From: Roseibacterium elongatum DSM 19469 | GTDB lineage: Bacteria > Pseudomonadota > Alphaproteobacteria > Rhodobacterales > Rhodobacteraceae | Direction of reading: 5' to 3' | NCBI RefSeq assembly: GCF_000590925.1 | Contig: NZ_CP004372.1 | Location: forward strand, 1,097,001-1,161,000 | Length of the DNA stretch: 64,000 nucleotides | Shown here: positions 39,930 through 50,391 of the stretch, piece after piece | Layout: each line of letters opens with the position of its first letter | Numbering within the stretch: the stretch's first letter is position 1 | Position numbers and translations under genes: made by a program | Notes under the pieces: model-generated | Database searches by the model: none | What the model saw: the letters and a program-made list of their open reading frames with translations, nothing else | Told to the model about the DNA's origin: nothing

Positions 39930-40373
39930 CTAAGCCGGATCGGATGACGGCGCCGTGCCCGTTGGCGCAAGCAGCCCCCGCGTCAGCGGGCAAGGGATTC
40001 CGTCGAAGAACCGATCAAGGATCTTCTGAAAGATCGGCTCGGCGTTCTCGACGCTGGCAAACAGGGTCGCCGATGAGCGCAACTTCATCGCATCGACGGT
40101 GCCCAGGATCTGTGTGGCATCGGCCGTGTCGGCACACAGTATAGCGCGCGCAGCGGCGACCAGGCGCGGCCCGAGAACTGGATGTGCCAGATAGGCGCGC
40201 GCCTCATCCAGATCGCGGATCGCGTAGCGTTGCGCCATCTCGGATCGACCGAGCCCCGCGAGTTGCGGAAAGACGAACCACATCCAATGGGTTCGCTTTC
40301 GCCCCGCACGAAGCTCGGCCAAGGCGGTGTCGTGACTCTCGTCCTGCGCCGCGATGAAGCGCGACAGGCTCAC
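39930..40373 (-). CDS. DUF1810-family protein
   Basis: 147 residues with the DUF1810 pattern: RFIAAQD near the start, [16 protein letters not shown], and [11 protein letters not shown] near the end. The family is calpastatin-like by annotation, without a proven function. The GTG at 40373 overlaps the argG stop (GTGA), so it is co-translated after argG. Confidence 0.9.
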   Translation of the reverse strand: MSLSRFIAAQDESHDTALAELRAGRKRTHWMWFVFPQLAGLGRSEMAQRYAIRDLDEARAYLAHPVLGPRLVAAARAILCADTADATQILGTVDAMKLRSSATLFASVENAEPIFQKILDRFFDGIPCPLTRGLLAPTGTAPSSDPA

Positions 40374-41590
40374 CCCTTGAGGCGACGATTTCGTGCGGCC
40401 AATAGCTTGAGGCGCAGCGCGTTGAGCTGGATGAAACCTTGCGCGTCCTTCTGGTCGTAGGCTCCTGCATCCTCTTCGAAGGTGACATGCGCCTCGGAAT
40501 ACAGGCTGTGATCGGACCAGCGCGCGACGGTGCGGGCCGAACCCTTGAACAGCATCAGCTTGACGGTGCCGGTGACATGTTCCTGGCTCTTGTCGATCAG
40601 GGCCTGCAGCATCTCGCGCTCGGGGCTGAACCAGAAGCCGTTGTAGATCAGTTCGGCATAGCGCGGCATGATCGAGTCCTTCAGGTGGCCCGCGCCGCTA
40701 TCGAGCGTGATCTGCTCGATCCCGCGATGCGCCTCGAGCAGGATGTCGCCGCCCGGTGTCTCGTAGATCCCGCGCGATTTCATGCCGACGAAACGGTTCT
40801 CGACGAAATCCAGCCGCCCGATCCCGTGCTTTTTGCCATAGGCATTCAGCGTCGTCAGGATGGTGGCGGGCGACATCGCCTCGCCATTGATCGCGACCGC
40901 GTCGCCCTTTTCAAACGTGATGTCGATGTATTCGGGCGTGTCCGGGGCGGTCAGCGGGTCGTCCGTGCGCTGGTAGACGTAATCGGGCGCCATCTCGGCG
41001 GGGTCTTCCAGAACCTTGCCCTCGGACGAGGTGTGCAGCAGGTTCGCATCGACCGAGAAGGGCGCCTCGCCGCGCTTGTCCTTGGCGATCGGGATCTGGT
41101 TCTTTTCGGCAAAATCGATCAGGCGCGTGCGGCTGGTCAGGTCCCATTCCCGCCAGGGCGCGATCACCTTGATCTCGGGGTTCAGCGCATAGGCCGCCAG
41201 TTCAAAGCGGACTTGGTCATTGCCCTTTCCCGTCGCGCCATGGCTGATGGCGTCGGCGCCGGTTTCCTCGGCAATCTCGACCAGACGTTTCGAGATCAGC
41301 GGCCGCGCGATCGACGTCCCCAGCAGGTACAGCCCTTCGTAGACCGCGTTGGCGCGGAACATCGGAAAGACGAAATCGCGCACGAATTCCTCGCGCAGAT
41401 CCTCGATGTAGATCTCGCTGACGCCCAACATCTCGGCCTTCTTGCGCGCCGGTTCCAACTCCTCCCCCTGGCCAAGGTCGGCGGTGAAAGTCACCACCTC
41501 GCAGCCATACTCGGTTTGCAGCCATTTCAGGATGATCGAGGTGTCGAGACCGCCGGAATAGGCAAGCACGACCTTCTTGGGTGCGGACAT
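40370..41590 (-). CDS. argG: Argininosuccinate synthase
   Basis: 406 residues. The ATP pyrophosphatase motif AYSGGLDTS near residue 10 and the family signatures [14 protein letters not shown] and [11 protein letters not shown] are intact. It joins citrulline and aspartate in arginine synthesis. The ATG at 41590 ([14 protein letters not shown]) is chosen; the frame stays open far upstream, but that sequence is antisense to the membrane-protein gene at 41675. Confidence 0.97.
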   Translation of the reverse strand: MSAPKKVVLAYSGGLDTSIILKWLQTEYGCEVVTFTADLGQGEELEPARKKAEMLGVSEIYIEDLREEFVRDFVFPMFRANAVYEGLYLLGTSIARPLISKRLVEIAEETGADAISHGATGKGNDQVRFELAAYALNPEIKVIAPWREWDLTSRTRLIDFAEKNQIPIAKDKRGEAPFSVDANLLHTSSEGKVLEDPAEMAPDYVYQRTDDPLTAPDTPEYIDITFEKGDAVAINGEAMSPATILTTLNAYGKKHGIGRLDFVENRFVGMKSRGIYETPGGDILLEAHRGIEQITLDSGAGHLKDSIMPRYAELIYNGFWFSPEREMLQALIDKSQEHVTGTVKLMLFKGSARTVARWSDHSLYSEAHVTFEEDAGAYDQKDAQGFIQLNALRLKLLAARNRRLKG

Positions 41591-41674
41591 GGGGCAGGCT
41601 CCGTCAGGCTTTTTCATTGACCGACGGGGCGATAGCGGGTTTTCAAGGGCGGGGCAAGGTGAGCGGAGTGCAAG

Positions 41675-42436
41675 ATGGATTATGGATATCAGTTGTTGCG
41701 GCACGCTGTGCAGCAGGTTTTCGGCAATTTTGCCCAGGCTGCGCGCCTGACCCTGTTGTTGGCGATGGCGCCGACCCTGTTCCTGTTCCTGACAAACCCC
41801 GATCTGCTGACCGGGACGGGTCTGCCCGATCCGTCCAACCCCAATGCCATGCCCCAGATCAACTGGCTGATGGCCCTTGTCGGCGCTGTTCTCAGCCTTG
41901 TGGCGTGGGTATGGGCGGCCGTCGCCTGGCACCGTTTCGTCCTGCTCGAGGAATACGGCGATGGCATCCTGCCGCAATGGCATGGTGGCAATAACGGCCG
42001 ATACCTCTTGCGGGCGATCCAGGTCGGCCTGATCCTGTTGGGGGCCGTGATCCTGATGACGATCCTCATCGGCATGGTCATCATGATCCTTCCGGTGTTC
42101 GGGGTTGCGATGCTGCTGGGGATCGGCCTTGTCGTGGGCGTCAGCTGGGCCGGGACGCGCGTGGGCCTCGTCTTGCCGGCGGCGGCCATCGGTGCGCCGC
42201 TGACCATCGGGGAAAGCTGGCAGGTCACCAAGCCGGTCTCGGGCCAGATCCTGTTGCCGATCATCGTGATCGCTGTCGTGTCCGGCCTGGCCGGTCAGGC
42301 CCTGATCCTGGTGTTCGGTCCCACGCTGGTCGGGGTGCTGGCCTCGGCCGTGGTCTCGTGGCTGCAATTGCTGGTCAATCTCGCCCTGATGACGACGCTC
42401 TACGGTAACCTGATCGAGGGCCGTCAACTGAACTGA
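41675..42436 (+). CDS. Integral membrane protein of unknown function
   Basis: 253 residues with about five or six membrane helices and Met/Ile/Leu-rich segments ([20 protein letters not shown]). A cytoplasmic-type loop with [19 protein letters not shown] lies in the middle. The layout resembles YciC-like or DUF-type inner-membrane proteins, but I cannot name the family. It is divergent from argG and 38 bases upstream of ilvA in the same direction. Confidence 0.75.
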   Translation: MDYGYQLLRHAVQQVFGNFAQAARLTLLLAMAPTLFLFLTNPDLLTGTGLPDPSNPNAMPQINWLMALVGAVLSLVAWVWAAVAWHRFVLLEEYGDGILPQWHGGNNGRYLLRAIQVGLILLGAVILMTILIGMVIMILPVFGVAMLLGIGLVVGVSWAGTRVGLVLPAAAIGAPLTIGESWQVTKPVSGQILLPIIVIAVVSGLAGQALILVFGPTLVGVLASAVVSWLQLLVNLALMTTLYGNLIEGRQLN

Positions 42437-42474
42437 GGCTGGACAGTTTGCCTCGGTTGGGGCAGGCCGTGGGA

Positions 42475-43722
42475 ATGACCGAATTTTCCGATACCGCCCG
42501 CGCCGCCACCGAGGCCGTGCGCGATCTGTTCCCGCCCACGCCGCTGCAGCGCAACGTTCACCTGAGCGAGCGGTTCGGTGCCGATATCTGGCTCAAGCGC
42601 GAAGACTTGAGCCCGGTACGGTCCTACAAGATCCGAGGCGCCTTCAACGCCATGCGCAAGGTGCTGGCGCAGGCCCCCGAAAAGCGGAAATTCGTCTGCG
42701 CCAGTGCCGGGAATCACGCGCAGGGCGTGGCGTTCGTTTGCGCCCATTTCGGGGTCGAGGGCACGATCTTCATGCCGGTGACCACGCCCGAGCAAAAGAT
42801 CATGAAGACCCGGCGCTTTGGCGGTGGTGCCGTCACGATCGAGCTGACCGGGGATTTCTTCGACGACACGCTGGCCGCGGCCAAGGCCTATTGCCAGCAG
42901 ACGGGCGCGCATTTCCTGTCCCCCTTCGACGACCCGGACGTGATCGAGGGACAGGCCTCGGTTGCGGTGGAATTGCTGGACGACATGGGGGCAGTGCCCG
43001 ATCGCCTGATCCTGCCGGTCGGCGGCGGCGGTTTGTCGGCGGGCATGCTGTCCTACTTTCATGCGGTGGGCGCCGAAACCAAGGTCACGCTGGTCGAGCC
43101 TGTCGGCGGCCCCAGCCTGACGGCGGCTCTGCGAATCGGCGCGCCGCAAACGATCGAGATCACCGACACCTTCGTGGACGGCGCGGCCGTTGCCCGCATC
43201 GGGGACCGGACCTTCGAGGTTTTGAAATCGGTTGCCCCCGCCGATGTCCTGCTGGCCCCCGAGAACCGGATCTGTGTCACGATCCAGGAGATGCTGAACG
43301 GCGAAGGCATCGTGTTGGAACCCGCCGGCGCGTTGGCTCTGGACGTGCTCGAGGATTTGCGCCCGCAGATCGCCGGGCAGACCGTCGTCTGCGTGACCTC
43401 GGGCGGCAATTTCGATTTCGAGCGGCTGCCCGAGGTCAAGGAACGCGCGATGAACTGGCAGGGGCTGAAGAAATACTTCATCCTGCGCCTGCCCCAGCGC
43501 CCCGGCGCACTGCGTGATTTCCTCGATCTTCTCGGGACCGACGACAACATCACGCGCTTCGAATATCTCAAGAAGAACAGCCGCAATTTCGGGTCGGTTC
43601 TGATCGGGATCGAAACCAGCGATGCCGCGAATTTCCCAAGCCTGTTCGAGCGTGTGAACGGACGTGGCTTTACCTTCCGGGATGTCACCGATGACGAGGT
43701 TCTTGCCGATTTCCTGATCTGA
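42475..43722 (+). CDS. ilvA: Threonine ammonia-lyase (threonine dehydratase)
   Basis: 415-residue PLP enzyme that deaminates threonine to 2-oxobutanoate for isoleucine synthesis. The PLP lysine is Lys52 in SYKIRGAF, and the glycine loop is [10 protein letters not shown]. After about residue 325 there is one ACT-like regulatory domain ([15 protein letters not shown]), indicating allosteric control. The ATG at 42475 is preferred over an earlier in-frame start. It ends ten bases before the end of the convergent Hpt gene. Confidence 0.95.
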   Translation: MTEFSDTARAATEAVRDLFPPTPLQRNVHLSERFGADIWLKREDLSPVRSYKIRGAFNAMRKVLAQAPEKRKFVCASAGNHAQGVAFVCAHFGVEGTIFMPVTTPEQKIMKTRRFGGGAVTIELTGDFFDDTLAAAKAYCQQTGAHFLSPFDDPDVIEGQASVAVELLDDMGAVPDRLILPVGGGGLSAGMLSYFHAVGAETKVTLVEPVGGPSLTAALRIGAPQTIEITDTFVDGAAVARIGDRTFEVLKSVAPADVLLAPENRICVTIQEMLNGEGIVLEPAGALALDVLEDLRPQIAGQTVVCVTSGGNFDFERLPEVKERAMNWQGLKKYFILRLPQRPGALRDFLDLLGTDDNITRFEYLKKNSRNFGSVLIGIETSDAANFPSLFERVNGRGFTFRDVTDDEVLADFLI

Positions 43723-43731
43723 AGCGCCCGC

Positions 43732-44064
43732 TCAGGCCGGCAACAGGATATTCGGCATGGCCGCCTGCAGGTCGTCCAATGCCCCGTGAAAAGCCATTTC
43801 GATCCCCGCCATGTCAGGCAGATTGCCGGTGTGACAGGCATCCTCGGCCGCTTTGCAGGCCGTTGCCAGGGCCGAGAACCCCATATTCGCGGCACTGCCA
43901 TGCATATAATGGAAATCCGCCGGCTTGGCCTGCGCGGGGTTGGCCAGAAGTTTGCGCATATGCGCATCTATTTCGCCGATGAACATGGTTGCCACGTCCG
44001 CGAAACAGTCCTCGCCAATGTCGTCACGTAATGCCCGCAATCGCGTCTGATCGATAAATACCAT
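43732..44064 (-). CDS. Hpt-domain phosphotransfer protein
   Basis: 110 residues forming a single four-helix Hpt module. The phospho-accepting His55 is in YMHGSAANMGFSAL. No kinase or receiver domain is attached, so it must relay phosphate between separate partners. The start ATG at 44064 has GAGGAGGTCCGAG upstream. It is divergent from a response regulator/PP2C gene across 157 bases, which suggests that receiver as a partner. Confidence 0.85.
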   Translation of the reverse strand: MVFIDQTRLRALRDDIGEDCFADVATMFIGEIDAHMRKLLANPAQAKPADFHYMHGSAANMGFSALATACKAAEDACHTGNLPDMAGIEMAFHGALDDLQAAMPNILLPA

Positions 44065-44146
44065 CTCGGACCTCCTCGCCCCGGGGGAAAGCTGAGCCCA
44101 AGCCGTGAAGAAAGTCCTAAGGCGACGGGCAAAACATTGCGCCTTT

Positions 44147-44166
44147 GTCCTTTTACGTCCTTTTAA
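44147..44166. repeat. Tandem 10-bp direct repeat in the Hpt-phosphatase promoter region
   Basis: GTCCTTTTAC immediately followed by GTCCTTTTAA. The one-helical-turn period suits side-by-side binding of a response regulator or of a sigma factor; a partial third copy (GTCCTAAG) lies at 44114. Confidence 0.45.
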
Positions 44167-44221
44167 CGCTCGGTGATGAAGGCTCGCCCGCATATTTTTT
44201 CATGTGTTCAAGAGGGTCTCG

Positions 44222-45512
44222 ATGTTTCCGCAAAGCGCCCAACAGGTCACGGCCGGGTCGATGCCGGTTGTCCCCACCTCTCCCGCAGGGGATCATGCTG
44301 TCCTTGTTCTGGACGACAGCGCCGCGCAGCGGCAGTTGCTGTGCGCCCTGTTGGACAGGTGGGGGATGCGGCCGATCGCATCCGGCGACCCGGAAGAGGC
44401 GTTGCAGATCGCCGAAACCGCCGGCGTGGGCCTGGTGATCTGCGACTGGATGATGCCACAGATGACCGGGCCCGAGTTTTGCCGCCGCTTGCGCCGGGCC
44501 GAGCGGGAGGATTACGCCTATGTCATTCTTTTGACATCGAAATCCGCGGACGAGGCCTTGTCCGAGGGGTTGGCATCGGGGGCGGATGATTTCCTGACCA
44601 AGCCGTTGCGACCGACGGAATTGCGCGCACGCCTTCAGGCCGGCGCGCGGACGGTGGCCATGCAGCGTGAACTGGTCGACAAGAACCGCCGCCTTGGCGA
44701 CGCCCTGACCGAATTGCGTGGTCTTTATGATGCAATCGACGCCGATCTCGATGAGGCGCGGCGCCTGCAGCATTCGTTCCTGCAGGACGCGGTGGCACAG
44801 GTGAAAGGGGCCGAGATCTCCTTATGGCTCGAGTCGTCGGGGCATGTCGGGGGCGACATGGTCGGCTATTTCGAGGCCGATCGCAGCATGGTCGGCATTC
44901 ACAGTATCGATGTCGCCGGGCACGGGGTGGCGTCGGCCATGATCGGGGCGCGGGTCGCGGCGATGCTTTCGGGGGCCGCGCCCGATCAGAACATCGCCTT
45001 GTCACCGTTGGGTGCGGGAATTTTCCGCGCGCCTCCCCCCCGATCTGGTGGCGGCTCGATTGAACAGCCTGATGCACAAGGAATTGACCGGTGACAGGTA
45101 TCTGACGCTGGCCCTGGCGCTGTTGGATGTGGGCACGGGGGCGGTCAGTTTCGTACAGGCGGGGCATCCGCATCCGATCCTCTTGCGCCGCAGTGGCGCG
45201 ACCGAGGTTTTGGGGCAGGGCGGGCTGCCGATCGGTCTGTTGCAAGAGGCAAGTTTCGACATCTGCAAGATGTGGATGCGGCCGGGCGACCGATTGATCC
45301 TGTACACCGATGGTCTGACCGAATGCACCGATCCCGACGGGACGATGCTGGACGAGCCTGGCTTGCTGGCCATTTGCGACAGACACCGTCACCGTGCAGG
45401 GCCGGAGTTTCTGCAACGGCTCAAGCAGGACCTTGTCGGGTTTTCCCGCGCCGAAGAGTTTTCGGATGACGCCTCGGCCATCGTGCTCGACTACAAGGGG
45501 CCGCCGGCCTGA
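44222..45512 (+). CDS. Response regulator with PP2C/SpoIIE phosphatase output, frameshifted at a C7 tract
   Basis: The N-terminal receiver domain has Asp75 in LVICDWMMPQ and lysine in DFLTKPL. A coiled linker follows near residues 150-185, then an RsbU/SpoIIE-type phosphatase with GGDMVGYF, the metal-site IDVAGHGVASAMI, and a late LYTDGLTECTD. The frame breaks at seven C (45035-45041): with six C the reading FRAPPPDLVAARLN is continuous to 45512, about 429 residues. Such proteins usually control an anti-sigma factor antagonist; none is nearby. GAGGGTCTCG precedes the ATG. Confidence 0.85.
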
Positions 45513-45967
45513 TGCCCTCGGCCGCGCCGCCGCAGCCACATGGCCACAAAATGCCGATCGCCCGCCACGGCCAACTCGGTCAGGGCCACATCCCAGGGCA
45601 GGAAAACGGCGCTATGACCCGGGTCGATCGGGTCCGATTGGCGCCGACCCAACCGGGCCACGTAAATGTGGCACAGCTTGTGGGCGTGAAAGCCGTATTC
45701 GGGCATGAACGTGTAGCGATGAAACATCCCCAGCCGCCGGGGCGCGGTGATGGAATAGCCGGTCTCTTCGCGGATCTCTCGTATCAGCGCGGGCAGCGTG
45801 GCCTCGCCGGGGTCGATGCCGCCCCCGGGCAATTGCAGTTCGGCGCGCGGCGTCTCTTGAAAGGTTGCCAGCACGCCATCGCCCGTATCGATGATGGCAT
45901 AGGCCCCCGGCCTGGGCGCAAACCGGATGCCGGGGTCGGGAACCGGCCCGAATCGTCTGTTCATCAT
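45491..45967 (-). CDS. NUDIX hydrolase
   Basis: 158 residues with a complete Nudix box (GGGIDPGEATLPALIREIREETGYSI region: G-x5-E-x7-REIREETG). Nudix enzymes cleave nucleoside diphosphates linked to other moieties; the substrate is unknown. The C-terminal end overlaps the convergent phosphatase gene by 22 bases. It is divergent from kdsD with a 95-base gap. Confidence 0.9.
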   Translation of the reverse strand: MMNRRFGPVPDPGIRFAPRPGAYAIIDTGDGVLATFQETPRAELQLPGGGIDPGEATLPALIREIREETGYSITAPRRLGMFHRYTFMPEYGFHAHKLCHIYVARLGRRQSDPIDPGHSAVFLPWDVALTELAVAGDRHFVAMWLRRRGRGHQAGGPL

Positions 45968-46062
45968 TCATCTCCTGACACTGCCGCCTACATGCCAGCG
46001 ACGCCTGCGTTGCGAAAGCGCGACCTCTCGCCAAGGGCGATCGCTTGGGCTATGGGACCGGC

Positions 46063-47028
46063 ATGGAACAAAGCGTCGTCGATATGATCCGCGCCACCGC
46101 GCGGCGTGTGCTGCAGACCGAGGGGCTGGCCGTTACCGCCATGGCCGACACGCTGCCCGAGGATTTCACCCCCGCCGTTCAGGCCATTCTGCAGACGCAG
46201 GGCCGCGTGATCCTGTCGGGGATCGGGAAATCCGGGCATATCGCGCGCAAGATCAGCTCGACCTTCGCCTCAACCGGGACGCCCTCGGCCTTCGTTCATC
46301 CGGCCGAGGCCAGTCACGGCGATCTCGGAATGATCATGCCCGGCGATCTGGCAATTCTGATCTCGAATTCCGGCGAAACATCCGAACTGCGCGATGTGGT
46401 CGCCCATGTGACGCGCTTCTCCATCCCGTTGCTTGCGATTTCGGGGCGGCTTGGGTCAACCTTGATGCAGGCCGCCGATTACAAGCTGCTTCTGCCGTCG
46501 GCCCCCGAAGCCTGCAGTCTCGGGATGGCACCGACCACGTCGACGACACTGACGCTGGCCATGGGCGACGCCTTGGCCGTCGCCGTCATGGAGCGGCGTG
46601 GCTTCCTTGCCGAGGAGTTCCACACGTTCCACCCGGGCGGCAAGTTGGGCGCGCGCCTGTCGAAGGTGTCGCAACTGATGCACGGACCCGACCGCCTGCC
46701 GCTGGTGCCCACGACCCAATCCATGCCCGAGACCCTGGTCGTGATGAGCGAAAAGGGGTTCGGTATTGCCGGGGTCGTCGAACAGGATCGGCTCTGCGGC
46801 GTCATCTCGGACGGGGACCTGCGGCGCAATATCGCCCATTTGATGGAGCGTAGCGCAGGCGAGGTCGCCACGCGAAATCCACGCTCGATCGCGCCGGATA
46901 TGCTGGCATCGGAAGCCCTGGCGATGATGTCGGAAAACAAGATTACGGCCTTGTTCGTCGTGGACGATGCCAACCGGCCCGTCGGCATTCTGCACCTGCA
47001 TGACTGCTTGCGGGCAGGCCTGGTCTGA
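46063..47028 (+). CDS. kdsD: Arabinose-5-phosphate isomerase KdsD/KpsF
   Basis: 321 residues. An N-terminal SIS sugar isomerase domain (SGIGKSGHIARKISSTFAST, then HPAEASHGDLG) is followed by two CBS domains from about residue 205. It converts ribulose 5-phosphate to arabinose 5-phosphate for Kdo synthesis, used in LPS or capsule. The ATG at 46063 was chosen over one at 46045. It begins the surface-polysaccharide end of the window. Confidence 0.92.
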   Translation: MEQSVVDMIRATARRVLQTEGLAVTAMADTLPEDFTPAVQAILQTQGRVILSGIGKSGHIARKISSTFASTGTPSAFVHPAEASHGDLGMIMPGDLAILISNSGETSELRDVVAHVTRFSIPLLAISGRLGSTLMQAADYKLLLPSAPEACSLGMAPTTSTTLTLAMGDALAVAVMERRGFLAEEFHTFHPGGKLGARLSKVSQLMHGPDRLPLVPTTQSMPETLVVMSEKGFGIAGVVEQDRLCGVISDGDLRRNIAHLMERSAGEVATRNPRSIAPDMLASEALAMMSENKITALFVVDDANRPVGILHLHDCLRAGLV

Positions 47029-47188
47029 TTTCGCCTGTTCCAACGGCCCCATGGCCGGCACCGGGACGTTCCGGTTAGAGCGAGGCTCCCGGCGCAAGAT
47101 CTCTCGGCTCGGATGCGCCCAGAAAACGCACCTTTGCCTCGGCTTCAATCCATGTTGCGCCCGAGGGCACCCAAGCGCAATCGCGTGT

Positions 47189-48505
47189 TCAGCAAGCGCC
47201 TTTTCGGCCGACGCTTTCGTAGGCGTCGAAGCCTGCGCGCTTGGCGTCGCGGGGGGAATAGACATTGCGCAGGTCGGCCATGCGGGGCGTGGACATCTTG
47301 CGCGCCAGCTTTTTGAGATCCAGCGCGCGGAACTCGTTCCACTCGGTCAGGACGACGACCAGATCGGCGTTCTGCGCGGCCTTGTAGGGGTCATCGAGCC
47401 AATGCACCCCCGGCAGCAGCGCCTCGCCCTCGCGCTGGCCTTGCGGGTCGACCACGCGCAGCTTGGCCCCGCCGCCGACCAGCGCCGGCACGATCGTCAG
47501 GCTGGGCGCATCGCGCATGTCATCGGTGTTGGGCTTGAACGTCACCCCCAGCACCGCGATCGTCTTGCCGTTGAAGGAGCCGTCGCACATGTCGCGCAGC
47601 TTTTCGATCATGCGCAGCTTGACCGCATCGTTGACGCGGATGACCGTCTCGACGATCTGCTGCGGCACCGCGTGATCCTGGCCGATCCGGGCCAGCGCGC
47701 TGGTATCCTTGGGAAAGCACGAACCGCCATAGCCCGGCCCGGCATGCAGGAACTTGTTGCCGATCCGGTTGTCCAGGCCGATGCCCTTGGACACCTCCTT
47801 GACGTCGGCGCCCACACGCTCGCACAGCGCCGCGATCTCGTTGATGAAGGTGATCTTGGTCGCCAGGAACGCGTTGGCGGCGTATTTGATCATCTCGGCC
47901 GATTCCAGGTCGGTGGTGATGATCGGGAAATCACGCAGGAAAAGCGGGCGGTAGATCTCGGCCATCACATCGCCGGCGCGGTCGGTCTGCACGCCCACGA
48001 CAACGCGGTCGGGACGCATGAAATCGTCGATGGCGGCGCCTTCGCGCAGGAATTCCGGGTTCGAGGCGACGTCGAACTCGGCGGCCGGGTTGGCCTTGGC
48101 CACGACCTGCTTGACCTTGCGGTTGGTGCCGACCGGCACGGTCGATTTCGTGACGATCACGGCATAGCCCGTCAGCGCCTGCGCCACCTCTTCGGCGGCG
48201 GCCATCACATAGGTCAGGTCCGCATGCCCGTCGCCGCGCCGCGTGGGCGTGCCCACCGCGATGAACACCGCCTCGGCCCCGTCGACCGCGCTGGCCAGAT
48301 CGGTGGTGAAGGACAGCCGCCCCGCCTCGACGTTCTTTTCCATCAGCGTGTCGAGACCGGGCTCGTAGATCGGCACCTCGCCCGCGTTCAGCATCTCGAT
48401 CTTGCGCGGATCCTTGTCCACGCAAATCACGTCATGCCCGAAATCGCTAAAACACACCCCCGAAACGAGCCCAACATAGCCCGTGCCAATCATCGTGATC
48501 TTCAT
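47189..48505 (-). CDS. ugd: UDP-glucose 6-dehydrogenase
   Basis: 438-residue NAD enzyme that oxidises UDP-glucose to UDP-glucuronate, a precursor of acidic polysaccharides. The N-terminal Rossmann motif is MIGTGYVGLVSG and the catalytic cysteine is in PGYGGSCFPKDTS. The three-domain length is complete. AGGAGAATTTC precedes the ATG at 48505. Together with the downstream export genes it suggests a uronic-acid-containing exopolysaccharide. Confidence 0.95.
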   Translation of the reverse strand: MKITMIGTGYVGLVSGVCFSDFGHDVICVDKDPRKIEMLNAGEVPIYEPGLDTLMEKNVEAGRLSFTTDLASAVDGAEAVFIAVGTPTRRGDGHADLTYVMAAAEEVAQALTGYAVIVTKSTVPVGTNRKVKQVVAKANPAAEFDVASNPEFLREGAAIDDFMRPDRVVVGVQTDRAGDVMAEIYRPLFLRDFPIITTDLESAEMIKYAANAFLATKITFINEIAALCERVGADVKEVSKGIGLDNRIGNKFLHAGPGYGGSCFPKDTSALARIGQDHAVPQQIVETVIRVNDAVKLRMIEKLRDMCDGSFNGKTIAVLGVTFKPNTDDMRDAPSLTIVPALVGGGAKLRVVDPQGQREGEALLPGVHWLDDPYKAAQNADLVVVLTEWNEFRALDLKKLARKMSTPRMADLRNVYSPRDAKRAGFDAYESVGRKGAC

Positions 48506-48592
48506 GAAATTCTCCTGCCAAACTCTTGAGGCCGTTCGCCTTTATGGATCGACTGATGTATCCGGGGCGGGCGGCTTAACGGTGACTTGACC

Positions 48593-49174
48593 CTACCAAT
48601 TGCAGAGGTCTCGCAATGGCTCGATGGCCGTTTCCATCCCTTCGATCGAAAAAATCGCGTTCAGCGTTCTGCCCGTGAACGACGTCGCGCTGACCAGCAA
48701 CCGTTCGCCGCCAAAGAAGCTGCGGATGAGCGGGATCGAATCGGCGCCGCTGTACAGGCCCAGGGCGGTGTTGTCGGCGGAAACAGCGGCCTCCAACGAA
48801 ATTGGTGTGTCGTCGTCGAGCTTGTAGATCAGCGTGCCGTAGGCACCGACATCGGACATGAAGTTCTCGCCGAAGCGCACTTCGATCCGGGTGGTGTTCT
48901 CTATGCAGGACAGCACGAGTTCTGCAGGTGCCGAGCGCGCAAAGATACCAGGAAGATCCTGGAAGGAGAGCGACGCCATCACGAGCGCATTCTGCGTTCC
49001 GACCGGTGGTACCACCTCGACGATTTCCCACGGTCCGATTTCTTCGCGCCGTTCGACGCACTCGATGCCGACGGTTTCCTCGCTGCAAAGGGGCAGGTCG
49101 TCGAGAGCCAGCACCGTGGACGGAACGAGGCTCATTCCCAGTGCTACGGTGAAAATCAAAGATAAAAATCTCAT
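48593..49174 (-). CDS. VasI-like (type VI secretion-associated) secreted protein
   Basis: 193 residues with a signal peptide (MRFLSLIFTVALGMSLVPSTVLA). The C-terminal half resembles VasI-family proteins: ELVLSCIENTTRIEVRFGE, then YKLDDDTP, then ALGLYSGADSIPLIRSFFG, ending PLRDLCNW. VasI genes occur in some type VI secretion loci, yet no tss gene is in this window, so this is an orphan copy. Cysteines at the N- and C-terminal parts may pair. Confidence 0.62.
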   Translation of the reverse strand: MRFLSLIFTVALGMSLVPSTVLALDDLPLCSEETVGIECVERREEIGPWEIVEVVPPVGTQNALVMASLSFQDLPGIFARSAPAELVLSCIENTTRIEVRFGENFMSDVGAYGTLIYKLDDDTPISLEAAVSADNTALGLYSGADSIPLIRSFFGGERLLVSATSFTGRTLNAIFSIEGMETAIEPLRDLCNW

Positions 49175-49581
49175 AATCTCAGTCCTTCACAAGAGACCAT
49201 CAGCCGTAAATCACAGCAGATACGCCAAATTTCAATCCGCACGCGGGCTGCCGGACATTCGCATGAAGCATCAGGAAATCAAGGGTTTTGAAGCACATGC
49301 TACAGGTCCAACGCATGCTCGGACCAAAGCCAAGAGGTCACGTCGATTCGCACCAAGGCTGAGTCGCTCATGATTAAAAACTAGGCAATGACCGAAAAAA
49401 ACGGCGAAAACTGGGCAGATGTTGGGCCGGTTTCAGGCTCGAACACCATCAATGGGTTGTGTTGTTCTGAAACGTGAGATGGTGCATACCTAGGAAGGTG
49501 GGGAAAGAATTTTGAAAACTTGCTGTTGAGACTGCGCGCACATTTTTTTTTGGCAAGCAGTCCTGCTTTTATGAGGCTGCC
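49175..49581. other. Non-coding interval before the sugar transferase gene
   Basis: 407 bases with lower GC than the surroundings and several A/T runs (including nine T near 49543-49551). No open frame with coding character or clear hairpin terminator was seen. It probably holds the promoters of the divergent VasI-like and sugar transferase genes; no convincing -35/-10 pair stood out. Confidence 0.5.
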
Positions 49582-50325
49582 ATGAAGCATTCTAAAGATG
49601 TCAAAGACTTGCATACCCTGACGCATCGTACCGGAGTGGATGGTGTGGGACGGGCTGTGCTGTTTTCCCCGTACCCCGGCCTGCGATCACTGGGGGCCGT
49701 TCACCTGCCGCGCAACGACGTCACGTATCGCTACTTGAGCCGCGCCTACGATTTGCTGGTCGCAACTGTCGCTCTTGCCTTGCTTGCGCCACTTTTCATC
49801 GTGCTTGCCGTGATCATCAAACTGAGCAGCCCTGGCCCGGTATTTTTCCGGCAATATCGGTATGGGCTGAACGGTGACCTGTTCAAAATCTACAAGTTTC
49901 GAACGATGCGCATCGACCAGTGCGATGTCAGCGGGGTCGCCCAGACCACCAAGAACGATCCGAGGGTGACGAGGATCGGCCGTTTTCTGCGGAAAACCAG
50001 CTTTGACGAACTTCCGCAGCTGCTGAACATTCTGAGGGGCGAGATGTCGGTGGTCGGTCCGCGCCCGCATGTTCCGGGGATGTTGGCCAACGGCATGCTC
50101 TACGAGGAGTTCGATACGCGCTACATGGCACGTCATGTGGTCAAGCCGGGGCTCACCGGCCTTGCTCAGGTGAAAGGGTTCAGGGGGGAAACCTCGACCT
50201 CACATGCAGCACGCAAGCGGCTGGACTACGATTTGGACTATGTCGAGCGGCAGTCGCTTCTCCTGGATGTGAAGATCACGGCTCAGACGTTCTGGACGGA
50301 ATTCTTTCGCGGGTCTGGCTACTGA
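49582..50325 (+). CDS. exoY: Undecaprenyl-phosphate sugar-1-phosphate transferase (ExoY/WcaJ-type)
   Basis: 247 residues of the bacterial sugar transferase (PF02397) family that attaches the first sugar-phosphate to undecaprenyl phosphate. One membrane hairpin ([20 protein letters not shown]) is followed by KFRTM, and then by [17 protein letters not shown] and VVGPRPH. It is the short ExoY form without the extra N-terminal helices of WbaP. It initiates repeat-unit synthesis for the exopolysaccharide locus that extends to the right edge. The symbol is by similarity. Confidence 0.9.
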   Translation: MKHSKDVKDLHTLTHRTGVDGVGRAVLFSPYPGLRSLGAVHLPRNDVTYRYLSRAYDLLVATVALALLAPLFIVLAVIIKLSSPGPVFFRQYRYGLNGDLFKIYKFRTMRIDQCDVSGVAQTTKNDPRVTRIGRFLRKTSFDELPQLLNILRGEMSVVGPRPHVPGMLANGMLYEEFDTRYMARHVVKPGLTGLAQVKGFRGETSTSHAARKRLDYDLDYVERQSLLLDVKITAQTFWTEFFRGSGY

Positions 50326-50367
50326 TCTCTATACTCAGTCGCCCTGGTCGCAGGCAGTCTCGACGGA

Positions 50368-50385
50368 CCGAAACGAACGTTTCGG
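50368..50385. terminator. Inverted repeat between convergent genes
   Basis: Perfect arms CCGAAACG-AA-CGTTTCGG, between the sugar transferase stop and the stop of the small reverse gene. It is followed by ACGTTCTT; a terminator is likely, although the two-base spacer also suits a protein-binding palindrome. Confidence 0.4.
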
Positions 50386-50391
50386 ACGTTC

